This document shows, one piece after another, positions 33,574 through 41,313 of a stretch of DNA of 64,000 bases (the first letter of the stretch is position 1; each line of letters begins with the position of its first letter). A program made the translations under genes and the position numbers. Origin of the DNA: Pseudofrankia coriaricola (GTDB lineage: Bacteria > Actinomycetota > Actinomycetes > Frankiales > Frankiaceae); the NCBI RefSeq assembly GCF_001854805.1, contig NZ_MBLO01000234.1, positions 62,001-126,000 on the forward strand, given 5' to 3'. The notes beneath the pieces are model-generated. The model was given only the letters and a program-made list of their open reading frames with translations. It did not search any database and had not been told where the DNA came from.

Positions 33574-35406
33574 GTGGGCGGATCGGCGGGGCTGCGCCAC
33601 GGCATCCGCGTGCTGGTCGGGCTCGCCGTCGTCGCGGTCATCGCGACGATGATCCTCGCCGTCTACTCGTCGGTCCGGGCGAACGACGCCGCGGCGGAGC
33701 GCGCGAACCGGCTCGACCCGGCCGCGACCGTCACCGCCCAGCTCTACACGGCGTTCGTCGACCAGCGGAGCGCACTGCGTGGCTACCTCATCTCCGCCGG
33801 CGCGAACGACCAGCTGCTCGACCCCTTTCGCGACGCGGAGACGAACATCCCCCTCCTGACCGTCCGGATGCGTAGCCTGGTCGCCGACTTCCCCGACCTG
33901 CTCACCCGGGTTGACACGCTGAGCCGCACGTACCAGACCTGGCGGGACGGCGTCGTCCAGTCGGAGCTCGACGAGGCGGCCGGCGGCAACGCGCTGGCCG
34001 CGCAGCTCCTCGAGATCAGCGACGTCAGCCTGCAGCGTTTCCGGGACCTGCGCACGGCCAACGAGGGCCTCACGAAGGCCATCGCGGACGAGCAGTCCGC
34101 GGCGACCGGCCGGGTGAAGAACTCGGCGGACCTGCTGCTCACCTCGGTCGGCACCGTCGTCGCCGTGCTGCTGGCGATGTCGCTGCTCATGCTCGTCCTT
34201 TCCCGGCGCTGGCTCATCCTCCCGATCAACGAGCTGCGCCGGGCGGTGAACGCCGTCGCCGCCGGTCGCCACGACACCACGATTCCCGCCGTCGGCCCGC
34301 GCGAGATCGTCGACCTCGCCGGCAACGTCGAGGCGATGCGCGCCCAGCTGGTGAGCCTGGTCCGTCAGAACGAGCGTTCCTGGGAGGCGCTCGCCCAGGA
34401 GGGCCCTGCGGTGATGGCGCTGCGGGACGCGCTGACCCCGTCGTCGCTGCGCGACACGGCGGGGCTGGAGCTGTTGGGCCGGGTCGACCCGGCCGAGGGC
34501 GCGCTCGCGGGCGACTGGTTCGACGCCATCGAGATGCCCGACGGCCGGGTCGCGATCGTCGTCGGCGACGTCGCCGGGCACGGCGCGGCCTCCGGCGTCT
34601 TCGCGTTGCGGCTCAAGCAGCTGCTCACGGCGTCGCTGTCGCGTGGCTCCGAGCCCGCGACGGCTGTGCAGTGGGTGGTCGAGGCTCTCGGCGACACCGA
34701 CGAGACGTTCGCGACCGTGCTGATCGCGCTCATCGACCCAGTGGACGGCGAGGTCATCTACGCCAACGCCGGCCACCCGGACGCGCTTGTGCTGCGCGCG
34801 GGCAGGTCCACCGCGGCCGGCGCCGGCGCGCGGACGCGCGCCCGTGCCGCCGCCGGCTATCGGGCCGGCTATGTGGGCGGGCGCGACGACTTCGACGAGA
34901 TCGACGAGATCGAGGACCTTGACGACCTGGACAGGCTCGAGGACCTGGACGACCTTGACAAGCTGGACGACGGGGACGGCCTCGGCGACGTCAACGACCT
35001 CGTCGGGCTCGACCGTCTCGATGATCTCGACGACCCGGAGGGCCTGGACCGGCTGGCCGGGCTGGGCCTGGTGGAGCCGTTGGAGTCGACCGGGCCGCTG
35101 ATGTCCAGCCTGGTCGCCGAGCCGGGGGCCTGGCGCACCGGTCGGCTTCGCCTGCGCCATGGCGACGTTCTGTTCGTCTATACCGACGGCCTGGTCGAGG
35201 CGCGTGACGACGGTGGCCGGCTGTTCGGCCGCCACCGGCTCGTCGGCGAGCTGATCCGCGTCTCCGGACGCTCGCCCGACCGGCTGCTCGACGATGTGTT
35301 CGCGGCCGTGCGCAGCCACGCCCCCGGCCGCCCCAGCGACGACCGCACCGCCATCGCCCTCTCGCTGAGCCCGGCCGTTCCGGGAGCCCGCCGAGCCCGG
35401 ACATAG
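33574..35406 (+). CDS. Membrane-bound PP2C (SpoIIE/RsbU-type) phosphatase with HAMP domain
   Basis: Membrane phosphatase for partner-switching regulation. One helix near the N-terminus (about 11-31), an extracytoplasmic helical sensor of ~150 residues (CHASE3-like), a second helix (LLLTSVGTVVAVLLAMSLLMLVLS), HAMP (RWLILPINELRRAVNAVAAGRHD) and a PP2C domain with GDWFDAIEMPDG, VVGDVAGHGAASG, YANAGHPDALVL and YTDGLVEARDDGGRLFG. Between AGHP and TDGLVE lies an acidic repeat insert of ~65 residues (about 435-502) made of DDLDRLEDL-like units. GTG 33574 with AGGGAG 5 nt upstream was preferred to GTG 33568. Its target anti-anti-sigma factor is not nearby. Confidence 0.87.
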   Translation: MGGSAGLRHGIRVLVGLAVVAVIATMILAVYSSVRANDAAAERANRLDPAATVTAQLYTAFVDQRSALRGYLISAGANDQLLDPFRDAETNIPLLTVRMRSLVADFPDLLTRVDTLSRTYQTWRDGVVQSELDEAAGGNALAAQLLEISDVSLQRFRDLRTANEGLTKAIADEQSAATGRVKNSADLLLTSVGTVVAVLLAMSLLMLVLSRRWLILPINELRRAVNAVAAGRHDTTIPAVGPREIVDLAGNVEAMRAQLVSLVRQNERSWEALAQEGPAVMALRDALTPSSLRDTAGLELLGRVDPAEGALAGDWFDAIEMPDGRVAIVVGDVAGHGAASGVFALRLKQLLTASLSRGSEPATAVQWVVEALGDTDETFATVLIALIDPVDGEVIYANAGHPDALVLRAGRSTAAGAGARTRARAAAGYRAGYVGGRDDFDEIDEIEDLDDLDRLEDLDDLDKLDDGDGLGDVNDLVGLDRLDDLDDPEGLDRLAGLGLVEPLESTGPLMSSLVAEPGAWRTGRLRLRHGDVLFVYTDGLVEARDDGGRLFGRHRLVGELIRVSGRSPDRLLDDVFAAVRSHAPGRPSDDRTAIALSLSPAVPGARRART

Positions 35407-35480
35407 TGGCCTGGCCTCGTCATATGTCCTGAGGACGACGAACCTGCGTGATGGCAAGGTTTTTGGGTAGATCCCTGACC

Positions 35481-36236
35481 ATGAGCGACGAGTCCGGTCG
35501 GTCGACCAAGTCGACCGACACTTTGCCTCCCACCACCCCCGACGGAGCCGCCGCGTCCCGCCGCGGTGGCCGGAGCGCGCGGCTGCCCTCCCTCGGCGGC
35601 CTGATCAGGCTCGTGGCGTTGCTGGTCGTCCTGGCGGTACTCGCCGGCGCGGTCAGCTTCGTCGCCGGCTGGCGGCCGTCGTTCCTCCACAACCCGTTCA
35701 GTGAGAAGAAGGTCGACCGTAGCTCCCCGGCGGTGCTGCGGTCGCTGGAGAACATCAGCGACTACCACGCGGCGAGCGCCCACCTCGAGGTGGTCGTCGA
35801 CGTCGAGGACGACACGAAGTGGATCCCGTCCTCGCTCAAGGGCGAGCGGGTGCTCTTCGTCGGCGTCGGCACCGTCGACTCGGTGGTCAGCTTCTCCGGC
35901 CTCGACGGCAAGCGGGTCACTGTCGACGAGGCGACCAAGTCCGTGACCATCAAGCTGCCAGCGCCGACGCTCGGCAAGGCGAACCTCGACCTGAAGCGCA
36001 GCTACGTCGTCGCCCGCCAGCGCGGCGTGCTCGACCGGGTCGGGGGCCTGTTCGGCGGTCAGAGCACCGATCAGGACCTCTACGTCAGGGCGACCCAGCA
36101 GATGCAGGCGGCCGCGGCCACAGACGGCCAGGTGATCGCGTTGGGCAAGCAGAACACGACTGCGATGCTGCGCGGCCTGCTCGGCGCACTGGGCTACACC
36201 AACATCACCGTCACCTTCGAGGAGGACAAGAAGTGA
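35481..36236 (+). CDS. DUF4230 membrane-anchored protein
   Basis: 251 residues. A disordered N-terminus rich in Ser/Thr and Arg precedes a single helix (LIRLVALLVVLAVLAGAVSFVAG). The extracytoplasmic part has the DUF4230 plan: LRSLENISDYHAASAHLEVVVDVE, LFVGVGTVDSVVSFSGLD, VTVDEATKSVTIKLPAPTLGKANLDL and NTTAMLRGLLGALGYTNITVTFE. ATG 35481 was chosen; ATG 35451 or GTG 35448 would extend it by about ten residues, and none has a strong ribosome site. The biochemical role of DUF4230 is not known. Confidence 0.8.
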   Translation: MSDESGRSTKSTDTLPPTTPDGAAASRRGGRSARLPSLGGLIRLVALLVVLAVLAGAVSFVAGWRPSFLHNPFSEKKVDRSSPAVLRSLENISDYHAASAHLEVVVDVEDDTKWIPSSLKGERVLFVGVGTVDSVVSFSGLDGKRVTVDEATKSVTIKLPAPTLGKANLDLKRSYVVARQRGVLDRVGGLFGGQSTDQDLYVRATQQMQAAAATDGQVIALGKQNTTAMLRGLLGALGYTNITVTFEEDKK

Positions 36237-36264
36237 GGTAGGGCGGAACGCTCCGCCTCGACAA

Positions 36265-36295
36265 GGGCCCGGGCGCGCGCGACGCGCCCGGGCCC
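36265..36295 (+). terminator. Strong hairpin terminator after DUF4230 gene
   Basis: A 13-bp stem GGGCCCGGGCGCG with a 5-base loop and its exact complement. A weaker GGCGGA-ACGC-TCCGCC hairpin precedes it at 36242-36257. Confidence 0.7.
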
Positions 36296-36377
36296 GCGCG
36301 CGTCCGGCGCCGGGTATGCGACGGTAGGCGGCGGGCCGGGGACTGCCAGGACACTCAGGGACAGTGGAGGCGCCGCG

Positions 36378-37283
36378 ATGACGACGACGGACCACGGCGA
36401 GGCCGCCGGCCAGACGGGGCCGGCCGCGGAGCTGGTCGACTATGGGTTCTCGCCGGGGCTCAAGGCGCTGCGGGTCCAGCGCCGCGGCGATGACGGGCGG
36501 GTCGTCCAGGTGACGATGCTCGGCCCGGGCAAGGGCAACGCGATGGGGCCGGACTTCTTCCGCGAGCTCCCCGAGGTCTTCGCGGCGCTGGACGGGGATG
36601 ACTCGGTGCGCGCCGTCGTCATCGCCGGCTCCGGCGCGCACTTCTGCTACGGGCTGGACCTGACCGCGATGCTCGGTGGGCTCACCGCGGGCGGCGCGGA
36701 CGACGGCGGCCTCGCCGGGGCCCGCACGGCGATGCTCGAGAAGGTCCGCTCCCTGCAGCGCGCCCTCGACGCGGTGGCCGGGTGCCGCAAGCCGGTCGCC
36801 GCGGCCATCTGGGGCTGGTGCATCGGCGGCGGCGTCGACCTCGTCGCCGCCTGCGACGTCCGCTACGCGAGTGCCGACGCCCGGTTCAGCGTCCGGGAGG
36901 TGAAGGTGGCGATCGTGGCCGACCTCGGCAGCCTCCAGCGGCTCCCGGCGATCATCGGCGACGGCCACCTGCGCGAGCTCGCGCTCACCGGCAAGGACAT
37001 CGACGCCCGGCGCGCCGAGAAGATCGGCCTGGTCAACGACGTCCTGCCCGACCAGGCGGCGGCCTTCGCCGCCGCGCACGCCTTCGCCGACGAGGCCGCC
37101 GCCAATCCGCCGCTCGTCGTCCAGGGAGTCAAGGAGATCCTCGACGTCGCCCGTGGCCCGGCGGTGGCTGCCGGGCTGCGCTACGTCTCGGCGTGGAACG
37201 CCGCCTTCCTGCCGTCCCACGACCTGAACGAGGCCGTCACCGCGTTCGTCGAGCGCCGCCCGCCTCGCTACCAGGGCCGCTGA
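36378..37283 (+). CDS. Crotonase-family enzyme, dienoyl-CoA isomerase / enoyl-CoA hydratase-like
   Basis: Acts on acyl-CoA thioesters. 301 residues with the crotonase oxyanion-hole segments GAHFCYGLDLTAMLGG and WGWCIGGGVDLVAACDVRYAS. The following stretch VREVKVAIVADLGSLQRLPAIIG carries the acidic residues in the spacing of delta3,5-delta2,4-dienoyl-CoA isomerase (ECH1): Asp in CDVRY, Glu in REVKV, Asp in VADLGS. The isomerase assignment is therefore preferred to a plain hydratase. ATG 36378 has GGAGG 7 nt upstream. It is a single gene converging on exonuclease III; a role in breakdown of unsaturated or branched acyl chains is inferred. Confidence 0.88.
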   Translation: MTTTDHGEAAGQTGPAAELVDYGFSPGLKALRVQRRGDDGRVVQVTMLGPGKGNAMGPDFFRELPEVFAALDGDDSVRAVVIAGSGAHFCYGLDLTAMLGGLTAGGADDGGLAGARTAMLEKVRSLQRALDAVAGCRKPVAAAIWGWCIGGGVDLVAACDVRYASADARFSVREVKVAIVADLGSLQRLPAIIGDGHLRELALTGKDIDARRAEKIGLVNDVLPDQAAAFAAAHAFADEAAANPPLVVQGVKEILDVARGPAVAAGLRYVSAWNAAFLPSHDLNEAVTAFVERRPPRYQGR

Positions 37284-37337
37284 CCCCGCCGCGACCGTCC
37301 CGGTGCCGGGCGGGCGGCTCGTCGCCGCCTCGCCGGG

Positions 37338-38261
37338 CTACTCGGCCGAGGCGGGTGGCTTGGGAGTGGAGGTGCGGCGGATCGTGGCGGCGGCGCGGCC
37401 TCGCTGCGCGCCGCCGCCCGACGAGCTCCTGGCCGACGGCGGCGGGACCATCGGGCCGACGTCGCCGTCCGGGGCCGTGTCGAGGTCGACGACGACCGGG
37501 GCGTGGTCGGAGGTGCCGGTGCCCTTGCGGGCCGCCCGGTCGACCCATACGGCGGCGACCCGTTTCGCGAGGTCGGCGCTCGCCAGCGTCAGGTCGATGC
37601 GCATGCCCATGTTCTTCGGGAAGCACAGCGCCCGGTAGTCCCAGTAGGTGTAGACCACGTCGTCCGGCCAGCGGGTTCGCAGCACGTCTACCAGGCCGAC
37701 CTCGGTCACCGCCCGCAGCGCGGCTCGCTCCGGCTCCGTGACGTGGGTGGCGCCGACGAAGTCGGCGGGATCCCAGACGTCGGCGTCGGTGGGGGCGATG
37801 TTGAAATCGCCGCAGGCCATCGTCGGCCGGTGCGGCGCCGCCTCGGCGAGCACACCGCGCAGCGCGGCGAGCCATTCGAGCTTGTAGGCGTAGTGCGGGT
37901 CCTCAGGCGTACGGCCGTTGGGGATATAGAGCGACCAGATCCGGATGCCACCGCAGGTCGCGGCGACGGCCCGCGGCTCGTGTGTGCCCGCGGGGAAGCC
38001 CGGGTCGCCGGGCAGGCCGCGCTCGACGTCGTCGAGGCCCTCCCGGGACAGCAGCGCCACCCCGTTCCAACGGCCGTCGCCGTGGTGGGCGTAGCGGTAG
38101 CCCCGGCGGAAGAGGTCCTCGTCGAAGGCCTCGGCGAACGACTGGTCGTCGAGCTTGGTCTCCTGCAGGCACACCACGTCGGGCTGAGCACGGTCGAGCC
38201 ATTCGATCAGCCGCGCCTGCCGGGCCTTGGCCGAGTTGATGTTCCACGTCGCGATCCGCAC
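37338..38261 (-). CDS. xthA: Exodeoxyribonuclease III (AP endonuclease, EEP family)
   Basis: DNA-repair nuclease that cuts at abasic sites and trims 3' ends. Motifs of the exonuclease/endonuclease/phosphatase fold: RIATWNINSAKAR, VCLQETKLDD (catalytic Glu), SLYIPNGR, CGDFNIAPTDADVWDP and the final TSDHAPVVVDL with the Asp-His pair. After the domain comes a ~50-residue Ser/Gly/Arg-rich tail that the standard enzyme does not have. GTG 38261 begins at the conserved VRIATWN; the frame extends to a TTG at 38291. Confidence 0.92.
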   Translation of the reverse strand: MRIATWNINSAKARQARLIEWLDRAQPDVVCLQETKLDDQSFAEAFDEDLFRRGYRYAHHGDGRWNGVALLSREGLDDVERGLPGDPGFPAGTHEPRAVAATCGGIRIWSLYIPNGRTPEDPHYAYKLEWLAALRGVLAEAAPHRPTMACGDFNIAPTDADVWDPADFVGATHVTEPERAALRAVTEVGLVDVLRTRWPDDVVYTYWDYRALCFPKNMGMRIDLTLASADLAKRVAAVWVDRAARKGTGTSDHAPVVVDLDTAPDGDVGPMVPPPSARSSSGGGAQRGRAAATIRRTSTPKPPASAE

Positions 38262-38457
38262 ATCGAAGACGTTAGTCCCCCCGTCCGACAAGCCACGTGA
38301 TCCTCCCGCCCCCGCCTCCGGCGGATGGGGCGGGACAGGAGGGGGGCTCGTCAGACCTTGGCCCGGCGGCCGGCGGCCGGCCCGCCGGGCGCGGCCGCCG
38401 CGTCCGCGGGGCAGCTTCGCGCTGTCGGTGTCGGTGTCGCCGTGGGTGGCGGTGGCG

Positions 38458-38985
38458 TCAGTGGCCGCGGTTGGTGAGGCCGTAGGAGATCGAGCGCAGG
38501 CGCCACTCCAACGACCGGCCGTGGGCCCGCCGTGCCTCGACCGGGTCGGTGCCGGCGGCGGGGGCGTCGTCGGGCGTGGTGGACAGATGCGCCTTCAGTA
38601 GCGGGAAGGCGAGCCGCTCCTCGGCGTCGAGGTGCTCGTTGACGATCAGGTGCAGCTCGGCGAGCATGTCGGCGCGCTCGGCCAGCGGGAAGGACCGGTC
38701 GTCGGCGCCGGCGAGCAGCACCGCGATAGTCGCGCGCTGGCCCTCGAGCCGGTCGATGTCGGTCGCGGCGGCCGGGGCTCGGTCGCGCAGGACCGGCCAG
38801 ACGAGCTCGTCCTGGCCCGCCTGGTGGCCGCGGAACCGGGTGATCGCGGATGCGATCTCGTCTTCGATGCGTGCGGCGTGGGCGGCGTCGCGCGGGGTGC
38901 GCGCGGCGCGCGCGAGGCGGCCGAACTCGCCCCTCATCCACACGTGGGTGAGACGGATTGGCGAGAGGTCGGTGGTGGTGAGCAT
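38458..38985 (-). CDS. Hemerythrin-like (HHE) domain protein
   Basis: A 175-residue four-helix bundle expected to bind a di-iron centre and sense or carry O2, NO or iron. Candidate ligands are visible in order: His14 in LTHVWMRGEF, His and Glu in FRGHQAGQDELVWPVL, and His and Glu in VNEHLDAEERLAFPLL. The ~45 residues after the last helix are loosely structured. The ATG at 38985 has AAGGTG upstream. Single gene on the same strand as exonuclease III, 196 bp upstream of it. Confidence 0.87.
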   Translation of the reverse strand: MLTTTDLSPIRLTHVWMRGEFGRLARAARTPRDAAHAARIEDEIASAITRFRGHQAGQDELVWPVLRDRAPAAATDIDRLEGQRATIAVLLAGADDRSFPLAERADMLAELHLIVNEHLDAEERLAFPLLKAHLSTTPDDAPAAGTDPVEARRAHGRSLEWRLRSISYGLTNRGH

Positions 38986-39396
38986 CGTTGATCACACCTT
39001 CGGAGGCGACGGGTGCGAGACCCGTGCAGGGGCTGGATGGTGCCTACGTGTAAATGATTACGCCCGAGGGAGCCTTCCGGTTACAATTTGTCCCCTACTC
39101 GACGCGGACTGTAGCAGTTGCGGGCGCGACGCGTCCCGGCCAGCGACGGGCCGCCTCGACTTCGCCCGCCGCTGGCGGCCGAAGTCGAGATCTCCCGCGG
39201 TGCGCCAGGGCCAGTGAGGAAATCAGTCCAGAATGCCTGGCAATTGCCGCACTGGTGGTGGCGTCGCCCTGTCGGTTGCCGGACCTCCTGGGCCGCCGCG
39301 CGCGTGCCCGAGACAAGACCGCCGGTCCGGCTGTCAGCCTGCCAGGCTGACAGCCGGACCGACGGTCGGTGGGTCCGGATTGGTCGACCGGTGTGG
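38986..39396. other. Intergenic region between hemerythrin and ferritin-like genes
   Basis: About 410 bp holding the hemerythrin promoter and the ferritin-like gene's terminator. Around 39050-39075 the sequence is AT-richer (CGTGTAAATGATTACG). No gene was supported. Confidence 0.4.
39323..39361 (-). terminator. Long hairpin terminator
   Basis: A perfect 19-bp stem (CGGTCCGGCTGTCAGCCTG and complement) with a one-base spacer, 36 bp after the stop of the ferritin-like gene. It is the longest terminator-like stem in the window apart from the 48-bp palindrome. Confidence 0.65.
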
Positions 39397-40578
39397 TCAG
39401 GGGGTCGCGCCCCCGGCGACGGCGGGCAGCGCGTCGGCGACCTCGGTGGAAACGGCCGTGCCGTCCGCGGCGGCGATGGTGGCGGCGACCTCGGCGCGGC
39501 GGCTGGCGAGCTCGGACCGCTCCCGTGCCGCGGCCTGCCGGCGCTCGTCGTCAAGGTCGTCGGCGATGCGCTCGTCCGCGGCCATCAGCGCGCCGAGATC
39601 GACGTTCACCATGTCCAGGACGCCAAGCTTCGTATAGGCGTCGCGAATGGTCGGGCCCCAGAGGCCGATGTCCTTCATGCACGGCACGATCCGGCTGAAA
39701 AGCAGCGTCTGGAACGTCCTGAAGTAATCGGAGTTCTTGACCAGCTCGGTGCTTTCGGCGAGGTCCAGCCCGACGTTCTCCCAGACCTCGGCGCCGTTGA
39801 GCCGCTCGTACATCAGGAAACAGCCTTCGGCGGCGAACTGTTCACGCTCGGCCCGCTCGGCGTCGGTGAGCTCCTTGTAGTAGTCGCGCAGCGCGAGCCG
39901 GCCGAACGCGACGTGGCGGGCCTCATCCTGCATGACGTAGGCCAGTATCTGCTTGGGCAGCGGGAGCGGCCTCATGTCGCGCAGCAGGCCGAACGCGGCC
40001 AACGCCAGCCCCTCGATGAGCACCTGCATGCCCAGGTAGGGAATGTCCCAACGGCTGTCGGACAGCGTCTGGTCGAGCAGCAGCCTCAGATGCTCGTTGA
40101 TCGGGTAGATCAGGCTGAGCTTCTCATGCAGGAACCGCGAATAGACCTCGACGTGGCGGGACTCGTCGATGGTCTGCGTCGTCGCGTAGAACTTCGCGTC
40201 CATATCCGGGACCGACTCGACGATCCGGGCGCTGCAGACCATCGCCCCCTGCTCGCCGTGCAGGAACTGGCTGAACTGCCAGGACGCCAGATGGTGGCGC
40301 AGCTCGTCCCGGTTCGCGTCCGACATCTTGTCCCACGCCGGGGTGCCGTAGATCGCGACCGCCTCATCGGGCAGCCCGAGCGGCCGGCCGTAGGGCACCT
40401 GGAGTGACCAGTCGATCCGGGTGCCCGCGTCCCACTGCTTGTCCTTGCCCTTCTGGTACAGGGCGAGCAGCCGCTCGCGGCCCTCGTCGTACTCCCAGCT
40501 GAACCGGGCCGCCCCGGAGGCCGGGACGTCCCAGGTCGCGCGTTCGACGGGCTCGACGTACCGCGGGTAGGTGGACAT
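39397..40578 (-). CDS. Ferritin-like di-iron carboxylate protein (RNR-R2/AurF-like superfamily)
   Basis: 393 residues forming a four-helix di-iron bundle. The ligand set is complete: Glu in FLHGEQGAM, Glu and His in TIDESRHVEVY, Glu in LIEGLALAAFG, and Glu and His in MQDEARHVAFG. Two ExxH motifs with two lone Glu are diagnostic of the superfamily of ribonucleotide reductase R2, AurF and acyl-ACP desaturases. The substrate is not determinable; hydroxylase, N-oxygenase or desaturase are all open. ATG 40578 was chosen (MSTYPRYVEPVERATW); the frame runs 220 bp further without coding character. The final ~70 residues are Ala-rich. Single gene with a long upstream region. Confidence 0.82.
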   Translation of the reverse strand: MSTYPRYVEPVERATWDVPASGAARFSWEYDEGRERLLALYQKGKDKQWDAGTRIDWSLQVPYGRPLGLPDEAVAIYGTPAWDKMSDANRDELRHHLASWQFSQFLHGEQGAMVCSARIVESVPDMDAKFYATTQTIDESRHVEVYSRFLHEKLSLIYPINEHLRLLLDQTLSDSRWDIPYLGMQVLIEGLALAAFGLLRDMRPLPLPKQILAYVMQDEARHVAFGRLALRDYYKELTDAERAEREQFAAEGCFLMYERLNGAEVWENVGLDLAESTELVKNSDYFRTFQTLLFSRIVPCMKDIGLWGPTIRDAYTKLGVLDMVNVDLGALMAADERIADDLDDERRQAAARERSELASRRAEVAATIAAADGTAVSTEVADALPAVAGGATP

Positions 40579-41313
40579 GACGTTCAGCCCCCTCTCCCGA
40601 CCCACCGGCCCACCGGTCCCGCGGGGTGATGGGGCGGAGGGCGGAGGACGGATCGGTCTGGTGCGGTCGCGTCCGGGAAGGACGCGGCCCTGTGCGGTGA
40701 CGCTGGCAGTGGTCGGCCCTGGCGGCGGCCTCCGGCAGTCAAGGACGGTCAGACAGTCAGCACCTCTGATCGTGCCAAACCCGACGGTCAGAGACACCCC
40801 CCGGCGACCAACTTTGTTACCTGCGGGTCACTTCGGCGGGCGCGCCGGACACCCGGCTACTGCCGCGCCAATGAACGCTCGCCCCCGGCCTGCTCCAACA
40901 GGCCAACGATCAGTCAGACGCTACGCTTCACCGGCGGCGCGCTACGTCTGACCGATCTCCAGAACTCGCGCCGTGGCGGGCCAACGTTGCCTGTCGCGGC
41001 ACCAGGTGATGCCTTGGCGCACGACTGCGCGAACTCGTCCGTCCCGACTCCGCCCAGCCGCACCGCGGCCGCTCTTCGTGACCAGCGCATCCGGGATGTA
41101 CCGGGCGGCGGACCTGCGCCGTCGGCGCCGCGACGCGGCCGCACTGGTCGAAACCTGGCCACGGCCCGCGTTCGCGTCGCCGGGCTGGCTGCACACGGTC
41201 AGCCGCCGTTCCGGCGGGCGTTCTGGCTGCCGCCCCGGCCTCAGCGCACGATCAGCGAGGCTTTCGACGCCACCGCCACCGCCACCGCCACACCGCCACC
41301 GGGTCAGGTCAGG
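40579..41313. other. Long intergenic region, ferritin-like gene promoter side
   Basis: 735 bp with several open frames that I judge to be shadows (no domains, no start sites). An inverted repeat GTCAGACG (40913-40920) / CGTCTGAC (40945-40952) with a 24-base spacer is the only clear structure and may be a weak terminator or binding site. At least the promoter of the ferritin-like gene must be here. Confidence 0.4.

Noticed and set aside
33199-35457. Very long open frame on the minus strand opposite the PP2C phosphatase
   Set aside because: It mirrors the real gene; its product is Arg/Gln/His/Val-rich without domains, the usual antisense shadow in GC-rich DNA.
40571-40951. 126-codon plus-strand frame before the ferritin-like gene
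   Set aside because: Pro/Arg-rich with no start site and no domain; probably non-coding.
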